Shown in pieces: positions 21,172 through 28,727 of a stretch of 64,000 nucleotides of DNA. The notes under the pieces were generated by a model. The model was not told the origin of the DNA and made no database searches. It saw only the letters and a list, made by a program, of their open reading frames with translations. The DNA is from Amycolatopsis balhimycina FH 1894 (lineage in GTDB: Bacteria; Actinomycetota; Actinomycetes; Mycobacteriales; Pseudonocardiaceae), in contig NZ_KB913037.1 in the NCBI RefSeq assembly GCF_000384295.1, positions 5,266,822-5,330,821 of the forward strand. The letters run 5' to 3'. How positions within the stretch are numbered: position 1 is the stretch's first letter; the number at the start of each line of letters is the position of its first letter. The position numbers and the translations under genes are program-made.

Positions 21172-22759
21172 TGGGTTTGCGGACGAGGCCGGTGTAGGCG
21201 GCGATGGCGAGGGTTGCCAGGCCCCAGAGGAGGGCTTGGAGTGCCCAGAGGATGGCTGTGAAGGTTTGGCCCCAGCCGGTGGTGGTGTCGAGGTCGCAGT
21301 GGGCGCGAATGCCGGTGGTGCCGAGGGGGAGACCACGGTCGATGCCGAGGCCGATGAGTTCGACGGGTGAGCAGGGTGTGCCCGGGTCCGTGGGTTTTGC
21401 GGTGGGGGGTAGGACGCGTTCGGCGGCGTGGTGGTCGGGGTGGGTGGTGACGTGCCCGGCGAGCAGGCTGAGTGTGGCGGCGAGGGTGAGGATGACGGCG
21501 AGGGCGGTGGCGAGGCGGTGGGCGCGGTAGCCGTAGCGGCCGAGCCAGCCCCAGAGCGCGTGTCGCGCGCGCGCGAGCCGGTTGCCCAGAGCCTCGGGGG
21601 TGCGTCGGCGGAGGTCGTGTTGCTGGGTGATCAGGACTTCGCGGGCGTTGTTGTCGTGGCCGGCGGCGCATTCGGTTGCGGCGAGTTGCTGGAAGGGTTG
21701 GGGCCAGTAGGTGAGGGTGTGGTGAACCAGCAGGTGCAGCCATTGACGCCACGATGTTTCACGCAGGATGGGGTAAGTCAATCCGTGGACTGTGAGGGTG
21801 CGGTCGCTGTCGGGGCAGCCATGCCGGCTCATCCCCTCCTGACCGGCCGGGCACACCACCGCCGCTGGGAACAGCAACGCCCCGGTGGTCTGCGCCTCAT
21901 GCAGTACTAGGAGTGGGCCCGAGCTGTTGTCCAGTCCGGAGACCAGCAGGACAGCTTGGCCGCCGATGTGGGCGCCGAGCAGCCGGATCGCGCCGTGTTC
22001 TCCGGTGCCGGTGACGGTGGCGTCCCGCATGTGCAGGCTGCTGTCGGTGCGGAGGCGGTCGGCGTGCAGGGCGGGACCGGTGGTGTTGGTGATGGCGGCC
22101 CGATCGAGTACGAGTGGGCCGCCGATGTGGGCGCCGAGCAGCCGGATCGCGCCGAGTTCTCCGGTGCCGGTGACGGTGGCGTCCCGCATGTGCACGCTGC
22201 TGTCGGTGCGGAGGCCGTCGGCGTGCAGCGCGGGACCGGTGGTGTTGGTGATAGTGGCTCGGCTGAGGCCGAGTTCAGCGCCGATGTGGGCATCGGACAG
22301 TCGAACTGCGCCGAGTTCTCCGGTGCCGGTGATGGTGGCGTCCCGCATGTGCAGGCTGCTGTCGGTGCGGAGGCCGTCGGCGTACAGGTGGGTGAGTAGG
22401 CAGTGGTTCAGGTACAGGCAGCGAAGGCGCGCGTATCGGCAAACGACGCCGTTCGGTAGCGCACATCGGTACAAGTCCAGACCGGTGATGGCGGTGACGT
22501 GATCGAGGTCGAGCCGTCCGACGACCCGCACACCCGCTATCCGGATTCCGCGGGGATCGAGGTCACCGTGCAAGCCTCGGAGCAGTTCGCGGAGGAGATC
22601 CGCTCGTATCCGCATTTCGGGGTCGTCGGTGACCGCCAGCTCCTCCACCGTCATCGCGGTGGCGGGTCTGGCGACTTCCCCGCGGCGCGCGGTGTTGACC
22701 ACCCGTTGCTCGAACTCGGTTAGGTCAGTCAGCACGGGTGAGGGCTGCGTCTCGTCCAC
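21167..22759 (-). CDS. Beta-helix repeat membrane protein
   Basis: 530 residues, GTG start at 22759. The N-terminus (MTVEELAVTDDPEMRIRADL, RELLRGLHGDLDPRGI) is a helical head. Residues about 70-285 form a right-handed-beta-helix-like repeat region with near-identical 53-residue units (ALHADGLRTDSS, HMRDATVTGTGELGAIRLLG, AHIGG). Residues about 340-410 are Trp/Arg-rich. The C-terminus has two transmembrane segments (LATALAVILTLAATLSLLAG and TAILWALQALLWGLATLAIA). Related actinomycete proteins are often annotated only as oxidoreductase or pentapeptide-like; no enzyme motif is seen. The stop codon lies inside an attachment-like repeat, and a broken copy of the N-terminus sits before the third repeat. 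Confidence 0.75.
   Translation of the reverse strand: MDETQPSPVLTDLTEFEQRVVNTARRGEVARPATAMTVEELAVTDDPEMRIRADLLRELLRGLHGDLDPRGIRIAGVRVVGRLDLDHVTAITGLDLYRCALPNGVVCRYARLRCLYLNHCLLTHLYADGLRTDSSLHMRDATITGTGELGAVRLSDAHIGAELGLSRATITNTTGPALHADGLRTDSSVHMRDATVTGTGELGAIRLLGAHIGGPLVLDRAAITNTTGPALHADRLRTDSSLHMRDATVTGTGEHGAIRLLGAHIGGQAVLLVSGLDNSSGPLLVLHEAQTTGALLFPAAVVCPAGQEGMSRHGCPDSDRTLTVHGLTYPILRETSWRQWLHLLVHHTLTYWPQPFQQLAATECAAGHDNNAREVLITQQHDLRRRTPEALGNRLARARHALWGWLGRYGYRAHRLATALAVILTLAATLSLLAGHVTTHPDHHAAERVLPPTAKPTDPGTPCSPVELIGLGIDRGLPLGTTGIRAHCDLDTTTGWGQTFTAILWALQALLWGLATLAIAAYTGLVRKPT
21946..22400. repeat. 159-bp tandem repeats inside the beta-helix gene
   Basis: About three near-identical 159-bp (53-codon) units; GCCGATGTGGGCGCCGAGCA recurs about 160 bp apart, with a degenerate third copy near 22279. 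Nucleotide-level identity implies recent expansion or gene conversion. Confidence 0.75.
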
Positions 22760-23284
22760 GCCATCAATGTCGATGACACGCTACCGAATGTGACATCTGA
22801 AACCCACCTCCTCGCGGCGGGCACCCTTCTTGGACGTGCCCGCAGCCAAGACGGTCAACTCGGGGGAATGACGAGCTGCTGCGTGCGTTGCGGTACGTCC
22901 GCGCCGAGGTTACCCGCGGAGCCTGCTGCGGCTCGGTGTGACAGCTGCGGCGTGTCGAGGCTGTCACACCTGTCACTCTGTCACTCGACTCCGTCTGACC
23001 TGCGGGTTTGGGTGTGACAGGTGAGTGATACCTTCGGTAACTGCTTTCTCCCCACTCTAATTCTATGTCTCTGCAGTCACCGGAAGACCGAAAGCGGCTG
23101 AAACACCGGGGGCCCCGCGTGTTTCAGCCACTTGTGTCCCCACGTGCCCCTTGCGTGCCCGTTGCCGGGGGAGTGCGCGGGGAATCACGGGGAACGACAG
23201 GCCGTGCAGAGCGCTGACCAGGGAGCGAAGGTTTCGCAGGTGAGCAGCGAGACGGGTTCGCACCTTTGCAACGCGGTGGTCAGG
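22500..23284. repeat. Arm repeat copy A (gene 5' end plus arm plus att 2)
   Basis: This 0.8-kb stretch aligns along its length with 26097-26909: the beta-helix gene start, an intergenic arm of about 480 bp, and the 32-bp attachment-like sequence. The arm has TGTCAC at 22962, 22971 and 22979, TGTGACAG at 23012, the string GTGCCCGTTGCCGGGGGAG, and CGGGGAACGACGG-like sequence. No gene is supported in 22760-23249. Confidence 0.8.
23253..23284. repeat. Attachment-like repeat copy 2 (32 bp)
   Basis: Identical to the copy at 21140. Sequence to the right (TCGCTGACCGAACAG) shows no tRNA T-arm, so the site is not a functional tRNA end. Confidence 0.8.
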
Positions 23285-23898
23285 TCGCTGACCGAACAGA
23301 ACGAGCAACTACGTCGTCAACTTGAATGCGCCTACGCTGAGATCCGACGACTTGAAGCACAAGTACCGAGAAGATCCGCGACATCCTGCACCTGAGCACT
23401 AGGCAAGACAACGCGTCATGCCACCGCTCAAGCAACTTGCCTGACGACGCTGGCCATAATTTCGTCCTCAACCGAGCTCGCCCGACGGCTCAACCGACAC
23501 CTATGACAGCGGACACTTAGAGTGAGATGTCATCTACTGAGAGACATAGTTGCTGCACGGAGCAATGGTCGAGCAAAGCGCGGCGGCCTCTCGCGGCCAA
23601 ACGAGAGGCCGCCAGCGCTGATGAGGATCTCGTCCAGGCAACGGAGCAAGTACCTCTGATCTAGTTATAGGTAGCCTGGCCCCTCTGTCCGGACAGGATG
23701 CGTCAACGAGGAGAGAAGTTTTCTAGAGTCGCCGGGCTCCAGGCGCCCAGGTCATGTCGTTATGGCCACGGTTGCCGATGCGGTCACGGTCCGGCGGCAC
23801 CCGGGCAGGCGGCCCTGCGCGGAGGCAGTGCCGTTGCCCAGCATGTGGGATATGCGGCCGCGCCTGCGGGCCGCAGGAGTGCGCTTCCGGCAACTGAG
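23285..23898. other. Gene-poor cargo start with hairpin and possible gene remnant
   Basis: A short plus-strand frame at about 23284-23370 encodes a coiled-coil-like fragment (LTEQNEQLRRQLECAYAEIR), possibly a remnant of a recombinase-associated small protein. A 12-bp perfect hairpin GGCGGCCTCTCG, CGGCCAAA, CGAGAGGCCGCC lies at 23582-23613. No complete gene is supported. Base composition is lower in GC than the flanks. Confidence 0.45.
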
Positions 23899-25041
23899 TT
23901 AGGAGAGGCTTGAGGTCTCTTCGGGAGCGCAGGCCAGTTTCAAGCTGTCGTAAAATTGTTGAAGGTCTGACACTGCGCCCTTGGAGTGGGGATTGGGACG
24001 ATTCACGTCTGGGAACTCTGTTCGAATCGCATCCAGAACCCTTCGGGTGACGCGAGCCCGCTTTGACATCCAGGACACCCTATCTTCTCTATCCACATCC
24101 ACATCGATGTGGTCGAGAATAATGTCGAGCATGTTGTGGGGAATCTTGGGTGAGGGTCGATAGAGTGCAGGGAAGCGCGAGTCCTCGAAAGTCTTCCGCG
24201 CGTTGTCGATAATTCCCTTGATCGTAACGGCCATTTCCAATGTTCCCACCCCCCATTGCTGGAGGTGCTGCCAAGTCTCGATCAGAGTCGTAGTTTTAGT
24301 GAACTCTTCATTGGTAAGGTCGATGCTCCTGCGGGCGCGGTCCTTCCGGATCTTTTTGCGAGCGCGCGCCAACATCTTGCGAACGGCATCTGGGGTCGCA
24401 TCGATTGCGGAGGCGATTTCGCCATGAGTCAGCCCTGCGCCATGCAATAAGAGTATGTGCCGCTCGCGTTCCGTGACGCGGGCGAGCACTTCCATGAGCT
24501 CCAACTTGGCAAGAGTCTGACGCTCAGGATCCACTCCCTCGGAAGACGTGGCTGCAGTCAGCTGCTGGACATCGTCGGGCATGGCGTCGACGAGAACTTC
24601 GTTCAAGGCCTTCAATCGTGCGGCTCGGGAAACCTTTCGCAGCCCGGAGGGGAACTCGCGAATGCAGGCGTTGATGAACGTGGTGCTAATTGATGCCAAC
24701 CCGGGGCGCCACCGCTGTTCGCCGAGCAAGAATTGGGACATGAATAGTCTTCCAGCTTCGGCTATTACATCCATAACAAGGTCCATTTGGTCGACGTCAG
24801 ACAACCGTCGGAGCTCGCTGGGAGGTATTGGACGTCCGATTTGCATAACCTTGTTAACGATTTGTCCCGACTTGACAAGGTCGCGCATGACTGGAATTGC
24901 GTATCTATACAAACGGGTCATTAAAAGCTGGGCTTCTTGGCTGCTTGAGCCTTTGTCTCGGACTACGCGGACAAGTTCCGCTTCACTCCGGAGTCGGGCT
25001 TCGTCGCGGAATCCGCGACTGAGATTGTGTGAGTCAGACAT
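23899..25041 (-). CDS. Sigma-70 region-4-like protein with unknown C-terminal domain
   Basis: 380 residues, ATG at 25041. Residues about 15-125 are helical, with a possible sigma-region-2-like layout (AQLLMTRLYRYAIPVMRDLV, LSDVDQMDLVMDVIAEAGRL). Residues about 185-240 hold a clear sigma region 4 helix-turn-helix: LARVTERERHILLLHGAGLT, HGEIASAIDATPDAVRKMLA, RARKKIRK. The last 140 residues match nothing I recognise (TIKGIIDNARKTFEDSRFPA, MLDIILDHIDVDVDREDRVS). No typical -10-recognition signature is visible, so it could be a sigma-like regulator rather than a true sigma factor. AT-richer codons than its neighbours suggest transfer from elsewhere. It is the last gene of a small operon between two attachment-like repeats. 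Confidence 0.7.
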   Translation of the reverse strand: MSDSHNLSRGFRDEARLRSEAELVRVVRDKGSSSQEAQLLMTRLYRYAIPVMRDLVKSGQIVNKVMQIGRPIPPSELRRLSDVDQMDLVMDVIAEAGRLFMSQFLLGEQRWRPGLASISTTFINACIREFPSGLRKVSRAARLKALNEVLVDAMPDDVQQLTAATSSEGVDPERQTLAKLELMEVLARVTERERHILLLHGAGLTHGEIASAIDATPDAVRKMLARARKKIRKDRARRSIDLTNEEFTKTTTLIETWQHLQQWGVGTLEMAVTIKGIIDNARKTFEDSRFPALYRPSPKIPHNMLDIILDHIDVDVDREDRVSWMSKRARVTRRVLDAIRTEFPDVNRPNPHSKGAVSDLQQFYDSLKLACAPEETSSLS

Positions 25042-25043
25042 GA

Positions 25044-25196
25044 CTATCCGCCTCCCGCTGCTCGACTCCAGGCAAGGCGCCCGAACGCGGTTGCCTGTCC
25101 GAGTAACCCCGCATCACGCAGATCGGCGACACCGCCTGCACCGCCTCCATTCGGAGGCGGTGCAGGCGAAGCGGTCGTGCTACCGGGGGTGATCAT
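25044..25196 (-). CDS. 50-residue Pro/Gly/Ala-rich protein
   Basis: The ATG at 25196 overlaps the XRE-like gene's stop (ATGA), and its TAG lies 2 bp before the sigma-like gene. Sequence: MITPGSTTASPAPPPNGG, then VADLRDAGLLGQATAFGRLA. The frame also contains a GC hairpin (CCGCCTCC with GGAGGCGG). It could be a real small protein or a coupling ORF for the next gene. Confidence 0.45.
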   Translation of the reverse strand: MITPGSTTASPAPPPNGGGAGGVADLRDAGLLGQATAFGRLAWSRAAGGG

Positions 25197-25510
25197 CGGT
25201 GTCGGCGGCCCTTGGCCGCGTCCTTCAGCAGGATCTGCAACATCGCCAAGTCGATGACGGTGCCGTCCTTGGCTACGACCGCGGCGGTCGACGATTCGAC
25301 CGCATGGATCTCCGAAGCGCACGCGATGAAGTAGGCCTTCACGACGGCCCAGTTGGGCACCCGCTGGCCGGTTCCCGCGCGGAACATCACCGTGTGGTGG
25401 TACATCGCACGGCTTCCAAGCTCTCTCCACGTCAGGTCGGCAAGCTCTCGCAGCTCGCCCAGAACCTGGGCGAGCTGCGAGAGTGGAACCTGACCCTTGT
25501 CCCGGGTCAT
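25193..25510 (-). CDS. XRE-like helix-turn-helix protein
   Basis: 105 residues. The pattern LSQLAQVLGELRELADLTWR, ELGSRAMYHHTVMFRAGTGQ, RVPNWAVVKAYFIACA fits the short actinomycete XRE-type domain (rely-and-bind helices followed by W-V-A-Y). The remaining C-terminus (AAVVAKDGTVIDLAMLQILL) is unassigned. It is first or second in a four-gene run ending with the sigma-like gene, so it may regulate or partner that protein. Confidence 0.6.
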   Translation of the reverse strand: MTRDKGQVPLSQLAQVLGELRELADLTWRELGSRAMYHHTVMFRAGTGQRVPNWAVVKAYFIACASEIHAVESSTAAVVAKDGTVIDLAMLQILLKDAAKGRRHR

Positions 25511-25524
25511 GGTGGAGGCGCCGC

Positions 25525-25803
25525 TCAGGTGTTCTCGGCGCCCGGGTCACCGAGCTTGTCGACCACCACCGCGGCCAGCGCGGCGCAGCCGGCGACCGCG
25601 GCGACCGCGGCCGCCGGGTCGACCCCGGCGATCACCATCTTCACGACGGCCGCCACGGACACGCCGAAGACCACGAACCAGATGAACCAGCGGCCGCGGC
25701 GCTTCACCGCCGACACGCAGGTGCGCAGCGGCGGCAGGGGCCACCACAGGACGCAGCCCACGAAGGCCAGCACCTTCCGCACGGCGGAAAGGATCTTGCT
25801 CAC
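25525..25803 (-). CDS. Small membrane protein
   Basis: 92 residues from GTG 25803 with AAAGGAAG upstream. Three hydrophobic stretches: AVRKVLAFVGCVLWWPLPP, WFIWFVVFGVSVAAVVKMVI and AAAVAAVAGCAALAAVVVDK. It lies 14 bp before the XRE-like gene and heads the cargo operon. TGGCAACACG occurs twice about 14 bp apart upstream, near 25978, a possible operator. Function unknown. Confidence 0.6.
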   Translation of the reverse strand: MSKILSAVRKVLAFVGCVLWWPLPPLRTCVSAVKRRGRWFIWFVVFGVSVAAVVKMVIAGVDPAAAVAAVAGCAALAAVVVDKLGDPGAENT

Positions 25804-26072
25804 GATGATCTTCCTTTGCTCGAAACGTTGCCTGGACTCCCTGGTCGCGTTCACGGGCGTCTGCGCCCCGGAGAACCGGAGTGCCTCGTTGGCAGCGAGA
25901 CCCGAGCACGAAACCAGTGCCGAAACTCTGACAGACCCGCTTCCGTTCCGCCAGCCGACAAGCACATTTCGGGCGATCTGGCAACACGGATGGCAACACG
26001 CCGATCCACAAAGGTCCATGCGCAGCTGCGTCGCGGACACGTTCACGACGCAAAGTTCCTGCTCAGGAGCCC

Positions 26073-26366
26073 CTAAGTCGAGGAGCTGGAGATAACCGCG
26101 GTGACATGAGCCAGGTCGAGCTCTCCGGCAACCCGCACACCCACTACCCGGATTCCGCGGGGGTCGAGGTCACCGTGCAGGCCGCGGAGCAGTTCGCGGA
26201 GCAGATCGGCTCGCACCTGCAGTTCGGAGTCGTCGGTGACCGCCAGTTCCTCCACCGTCATCGTGGTGGCGGGTTTGGCGACTTCCCCGCGGCGGGCGGT
26301 GTCGACCACCTACCGCTCAAGCTCGGTCAGGTCGGTCAGCACGGGTGAGGGCTGCGTCTCGTCCAC
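26073..26366 (-). pseudogene. Truncated, nonsense-mutated copy of beta-helix protein gene
   Basis: From GTG 26366 the frame reads DETQPSPVLTDLTELER, then an in-frame TAG, then VVDTARRGEVAKPATTMTVE, LAVTDDSELQVRADLLRELL and RGLHGDLDPRGIRVVGVRVA. This is clearly homologous to the N-terminus of the protein at 21167-22759. Homology stops near 26097, after which a few unrelated codons lead to a stop, so the repeat region and membrane domain are lost. Confidence 0.85.
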
Positions 26367-26909
26367 ACCACCACAGTCGATTACACGCTAAGAAATGTGA
26401 CACTTGACGGCCCCACGCAGTAGACGCACCTTTCCTGGACGTGGCCGCATCCAAGGCTGGCGGAATTCGGGGATGACATGCCCGGTCGGTGCGTTGCGGC
26501 ACGTTCCGAAACCGGGGACCCGGGGACACCTGCGGAGACTGCCGCGGCTCGGTGTGACACGTGCAGAGTGTCGAGGCTGTCACACCTGTCACTCTGTCAC
26601 TTCACTGGAACTGACCTGCGGCTTTAGGAGTGACAGGGGAGTGACACCTTCGGTGGCGGCTCTTCTCCCACACTAACGGTATGTCTCAGTAGTCACCGGG
26701 CAGAGAAAAGAAGCTGGAACACCGGGGAGTTGGCCACAACCACGTGTTCCAGCCGCGTGTGCCCCTGCGTGCCCCTCGCGTGCCCGTTGCCGGGGGAGCG
26801 CGCGGGGAACATCGGGGAACGACGGACCGTGTAGGACCCTGAACGGGGGATACGGGTTTCGCTGGTCAGCGGTGAGTCGGGTTCGCACCTTTGCAAGGCG
26901 GGGGTCAGG
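26097..26909. repeat. Arm repeat copy B (gene 5' remnant plus arm plus att 3)
   Basis: Second copy of the 0.8-kb arm at 22500-23284, diverged but alignable throughout. TGTCAC at 26578, 26587 and 26595 keeps the same 9/8 spacing; GTGACA follows at 26630 and 26641. No intact gene lies in 26367-26877. Confidence 0.8.
26878..26909. repeat. Attachment-like repeat copy 3 (attR)
   Basis: Differs from copies 1 and 2 at two positions and continues directly into a tRNA-Ala anticodon-arm 3' side and T-arm. This is the junction of integrated DNA with the chromosome. Crossover probably lies in the CCTTTGCAAGG stretch at 26888-26898. Confidence 0.8.
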
Positions 26910-26931
26910 GGTTCGATTCCCCTCAGCTCCA
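26888..26931 (+). tRNA. alaT: tRNA-Ala(UGC) 3' half left at attR (partial)
   Basis: Anticodon loop TTTGCAA (anticodon TGC), 3' anticodon stem GGCGG, T-arm CAGGGGTTCGATTCCCCT and acceptor 3' strand CAGCTCC plus A. No D-arm or 5' acceptor strand precedes it, so this copy is not a functional tRNA. In related actinobacteria tRNA-Ala(UGC) lies between gyrA and ppiA, matching this locus. Confidence 0.85.
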
Positions 26932-26987
26932 CAGTTGAATGGCTCGTACTCGCCCAGGGTGCGGGCCATTTTTCACGTCCGGCGGCG

Positions 26988-27028
26988 GTGTCAGGGGCCG
27001 TGTCAGGTCAGGGTCAGGTCGGTGTCAG
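26988..27028 (+). promoter_or_regulatory. SARP-type direct repeats upstream of ABC exporter
   Basis: GTGTCAG at 26988, 27000 and 27022 and the variant GGGTCAG at 27011, spaced 12, 11 and 11 bp. Heptamers on about an 11-bp step are the known SARP binding arrangement. They end 23 bp before the ATG at 27052. The regulator is encoded at 28711-31812. Confidence 0.75.
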
Positions 27029-27051
27029 GCCCGCTGATCACAGTGGTTCCC

Positions 27052-27987
27052 ATGACAGACCTGGCGATCATGGCTTCCGGGTTGCGGAAGGCCTACCAAG
27101 ACAAAGTCGTGCTCGACGGCATCGATCTCGATGTTCGTGCGGGCAGTGTCTTCTCCCTGCTCGGCCCGAACGGGGCCGGCAAGACCACCACGGTGAACGT
27201 CCTGACCACGCTGGCCGGCGCCGACGGCGGGTCCGTCCGCGTCGCCGGGCATGACGTCGCGACCGAGGCCAAGGCCGTCCGGGCCGCGATCGGCGTCACC
27301 GGGCAGTTCGCGGCCGTCGACGAGCTGCTGACCGGGCAGGAGAACCTGCAGCTGATGGTGGACCTCCACCGGGGCCCCGCCGGCAAACGGACCGTCGACG
27401 AGCTGCTGGAACGCTTCGAACTGACGGAGTCGGCGCGGAAACCCGCGTCGACCTACTCCGGCGGGATGCGCCGGAAGCTCGACCTGGCCATGACCCTCGT
27501 CGGCCACCCGCGAATCATCTTCCTCGACGAGCCGACCACGGGTCTCGACCCGCGGAGCCGCCGCACGATGTGGTCCCTCATCCGCGAGCTCGTCGCCGAC
27601 GGCGTGACCATCTTCCTCACCACCCAGTACCTCGAGGAAGCCGACCAGCTCGCCGATCGGATCGCGGTTCTCGACCAGGGCCGCCTGGTCGCCCAGGGCA
27701 CCCCGGACGAGCTCAAGCGCCGGATCCCCGGCACCCACGTCCGGCTGCGCTTCACCACCGCCGCCGAACTCGACGCCGCCGCTCGTGTCCTCGCCGGCTC
27801 CACCCGGGACGACGAGGGGATGGTCCTGCGCGTTCCCGGTGACGGCGGCACGAAATCCCTGCGGACGCTGCTCGACCGGCTCGACGAGTACGCGATCGCC
27901 GCCGGCGAACTGTCCGTCCACACCCCCGATCTCGACGACGTTTTCCTCGCCCTCACGGGCCACACCACGGAGGTGCTCGCGAAATGA
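27052..27987 (+). CDS. drrA: DrrA-type ABC exporter ATP-binding protein
   Basis: 311 residues from the ATG at 27052. Walker A LGPNGAGKTTT near residue 40, Q-loop VTGQFAAVDELLTGQENLQL, signature STYSGGMRRKLDLAMTL, Walker B IIFLDEPTTGLD and the H-loop position changed to LTTQYLEEADQLA, as in DrrA proteins. The C-terminal 90 residues fit the DrrA regulatory extension. It overlaps the permease gene by 4 bp (ATGA). Likely exports a drug or secondary metabolite. The gene-proximal SARP-type repeats imply control by the regulator encoded convergently downstream. Confidence 0.92.
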   Translation: MTDLAIMASGLRKAYQDKVVLDGIDLDVRAGSVFSLLGPNGAGKTTTVNVLTTLAGADGGSVRVAGHDVATEAKAVRAAIGVTGQFAAVDELLTGQENLQLMVDLHRGPAGKRTVDELLERFELTESARKPASTYSGGMRRKLDLAMTLVGHPRIIFLDEPTTGLDPRSRRTMWSLIRELVADGVTIFLTTQYLEEADQLADRIAVLDQGRLVAQGTPDELKRRIPGTHVRLRFTTAAELDAAARVLAGSTRDDEGMVLRVPGDGGTKSLRTLLDRLDEYAIAAGELSVHTPDLDDVFLALTGHTTEVLAK

Positions 27988-28727
27988 AATCTCCCTCGAT
28001 CGTGATGCTGCGGCGCAACTTCAAGCACATCGCCCGGAACCCGACGTCGGTGTTCAACGCGGTCCTGATGCCGATCGTGATCATGCTGATGTTCGTCTAC
28101 ATGCTCGGAGACGCTTTCGACGTCGGTGTCGACTACGTCGACTACGCGACGCCGGGCCTGATGCTGCTGGCCGTTTGCTACGGCCTCGGCGCCACCGCGA
28201 CGTCGGTGAACTCCGACATGACCAAGGGCATCATCAACCGCTTCAAGGTCATGGACGTCTCCCGCGGCGCGGTCCTGACCGGGCACGTCGTCGCCAGCGT
28301 GCTGACCAACCTCGTCGCCATCGCCGCCCTTGTCGGCGTGGCTTTCTTACTGGGGTTCAGCCCGTCGGCGAGTTTCCTCGACTGGCTCGGCGTGGCCGGC
28401 ATCGTCGTCCTGCTCGCCTTCGCGGCCGGCTGGCTGACGATCGCTTTGGGGCTGGCGGCGAAATCCGTGGAAACGGCGGGTCTCGCCACCGTGCCGCTGG
28501 TCATGTTGCCGTTCTTCAGCAGCGCGATCGCCCCGGCCGACAAGATGGGGCAGGGCCTCCGGCAGTTCGCGGAGTACCAGCCGTTCACGCCCATCATCGA
28601 AACCGTGCGCGGGCTGCTGAACGGCACACCGTCCACCGGCTACGCGATCGCCGCGATCGCCTGGTGCGCCGGCATCGCTGTCGTCGGCTACCTGTGGGCC
28701 TCCGCCACGTTCAAGAAGCGAGCGTGA
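27984..28727 (+). CDS. drrB: DrrB-type ABC-2 membrane permease
   Basis: 247 residues, start overlapping the ATPase stop. ABC-2 permease features: LRRNFKHIARNPTSVFNAVL at the N-terminus, six hydrophobic segments (PIVIMLMFVYMLGDAF, GLMLLAVCYGLGATATSV, VLTNLVAIAALVGVAFLLGF and others) and the conserved tail LRQFAEYQPFTPIIETVRGL. It pairs with the ATPase as an efflux unit. The last 17 bp overlap the convergent SARP gene. Confidence 0.9.
   Translation: MKSPSIVMLRRNFKHIARNPTSVFNAVLMPIVIMLMFVYMLGDAFDVGVDYVDYATPGLMLLAVCYGLGATATSVNSDMTKGIINRFKVMDVSRGAVLTGHVVASVLTNLVAIAALVGVAFLLGFSPSASFLDWLGVAGIVVLLAFAAGWLTIALGLAAKSVETAGLATVPLVMLPFFSSAIAPADKMGQGLRQFAEYQPFTPIIETVRGLLNGTPSTGYAIAAIAWCAGIAVVGYLWASATFKKRA

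Noticed and set aside
22764..22976. Minus-strand 70-codon ORF in the arm
   Set aside because: Lies in the duplicated arm and is not maintained in the second copy.
21140..23284. tRNA genes at the first two att-like repeats
   Set aside because: Only the anticodon-loop region is shared; no T-arm or acceptor stem follows, so no tRNA can fold.
23132..23395. Plus-strand 87-codon ORF across the second att-like repeat
   Set aside because: The first two-thirds lies in the non-coding arm repeat; only the last 30 codons look protein-like, so it is noted as a possible remnant.
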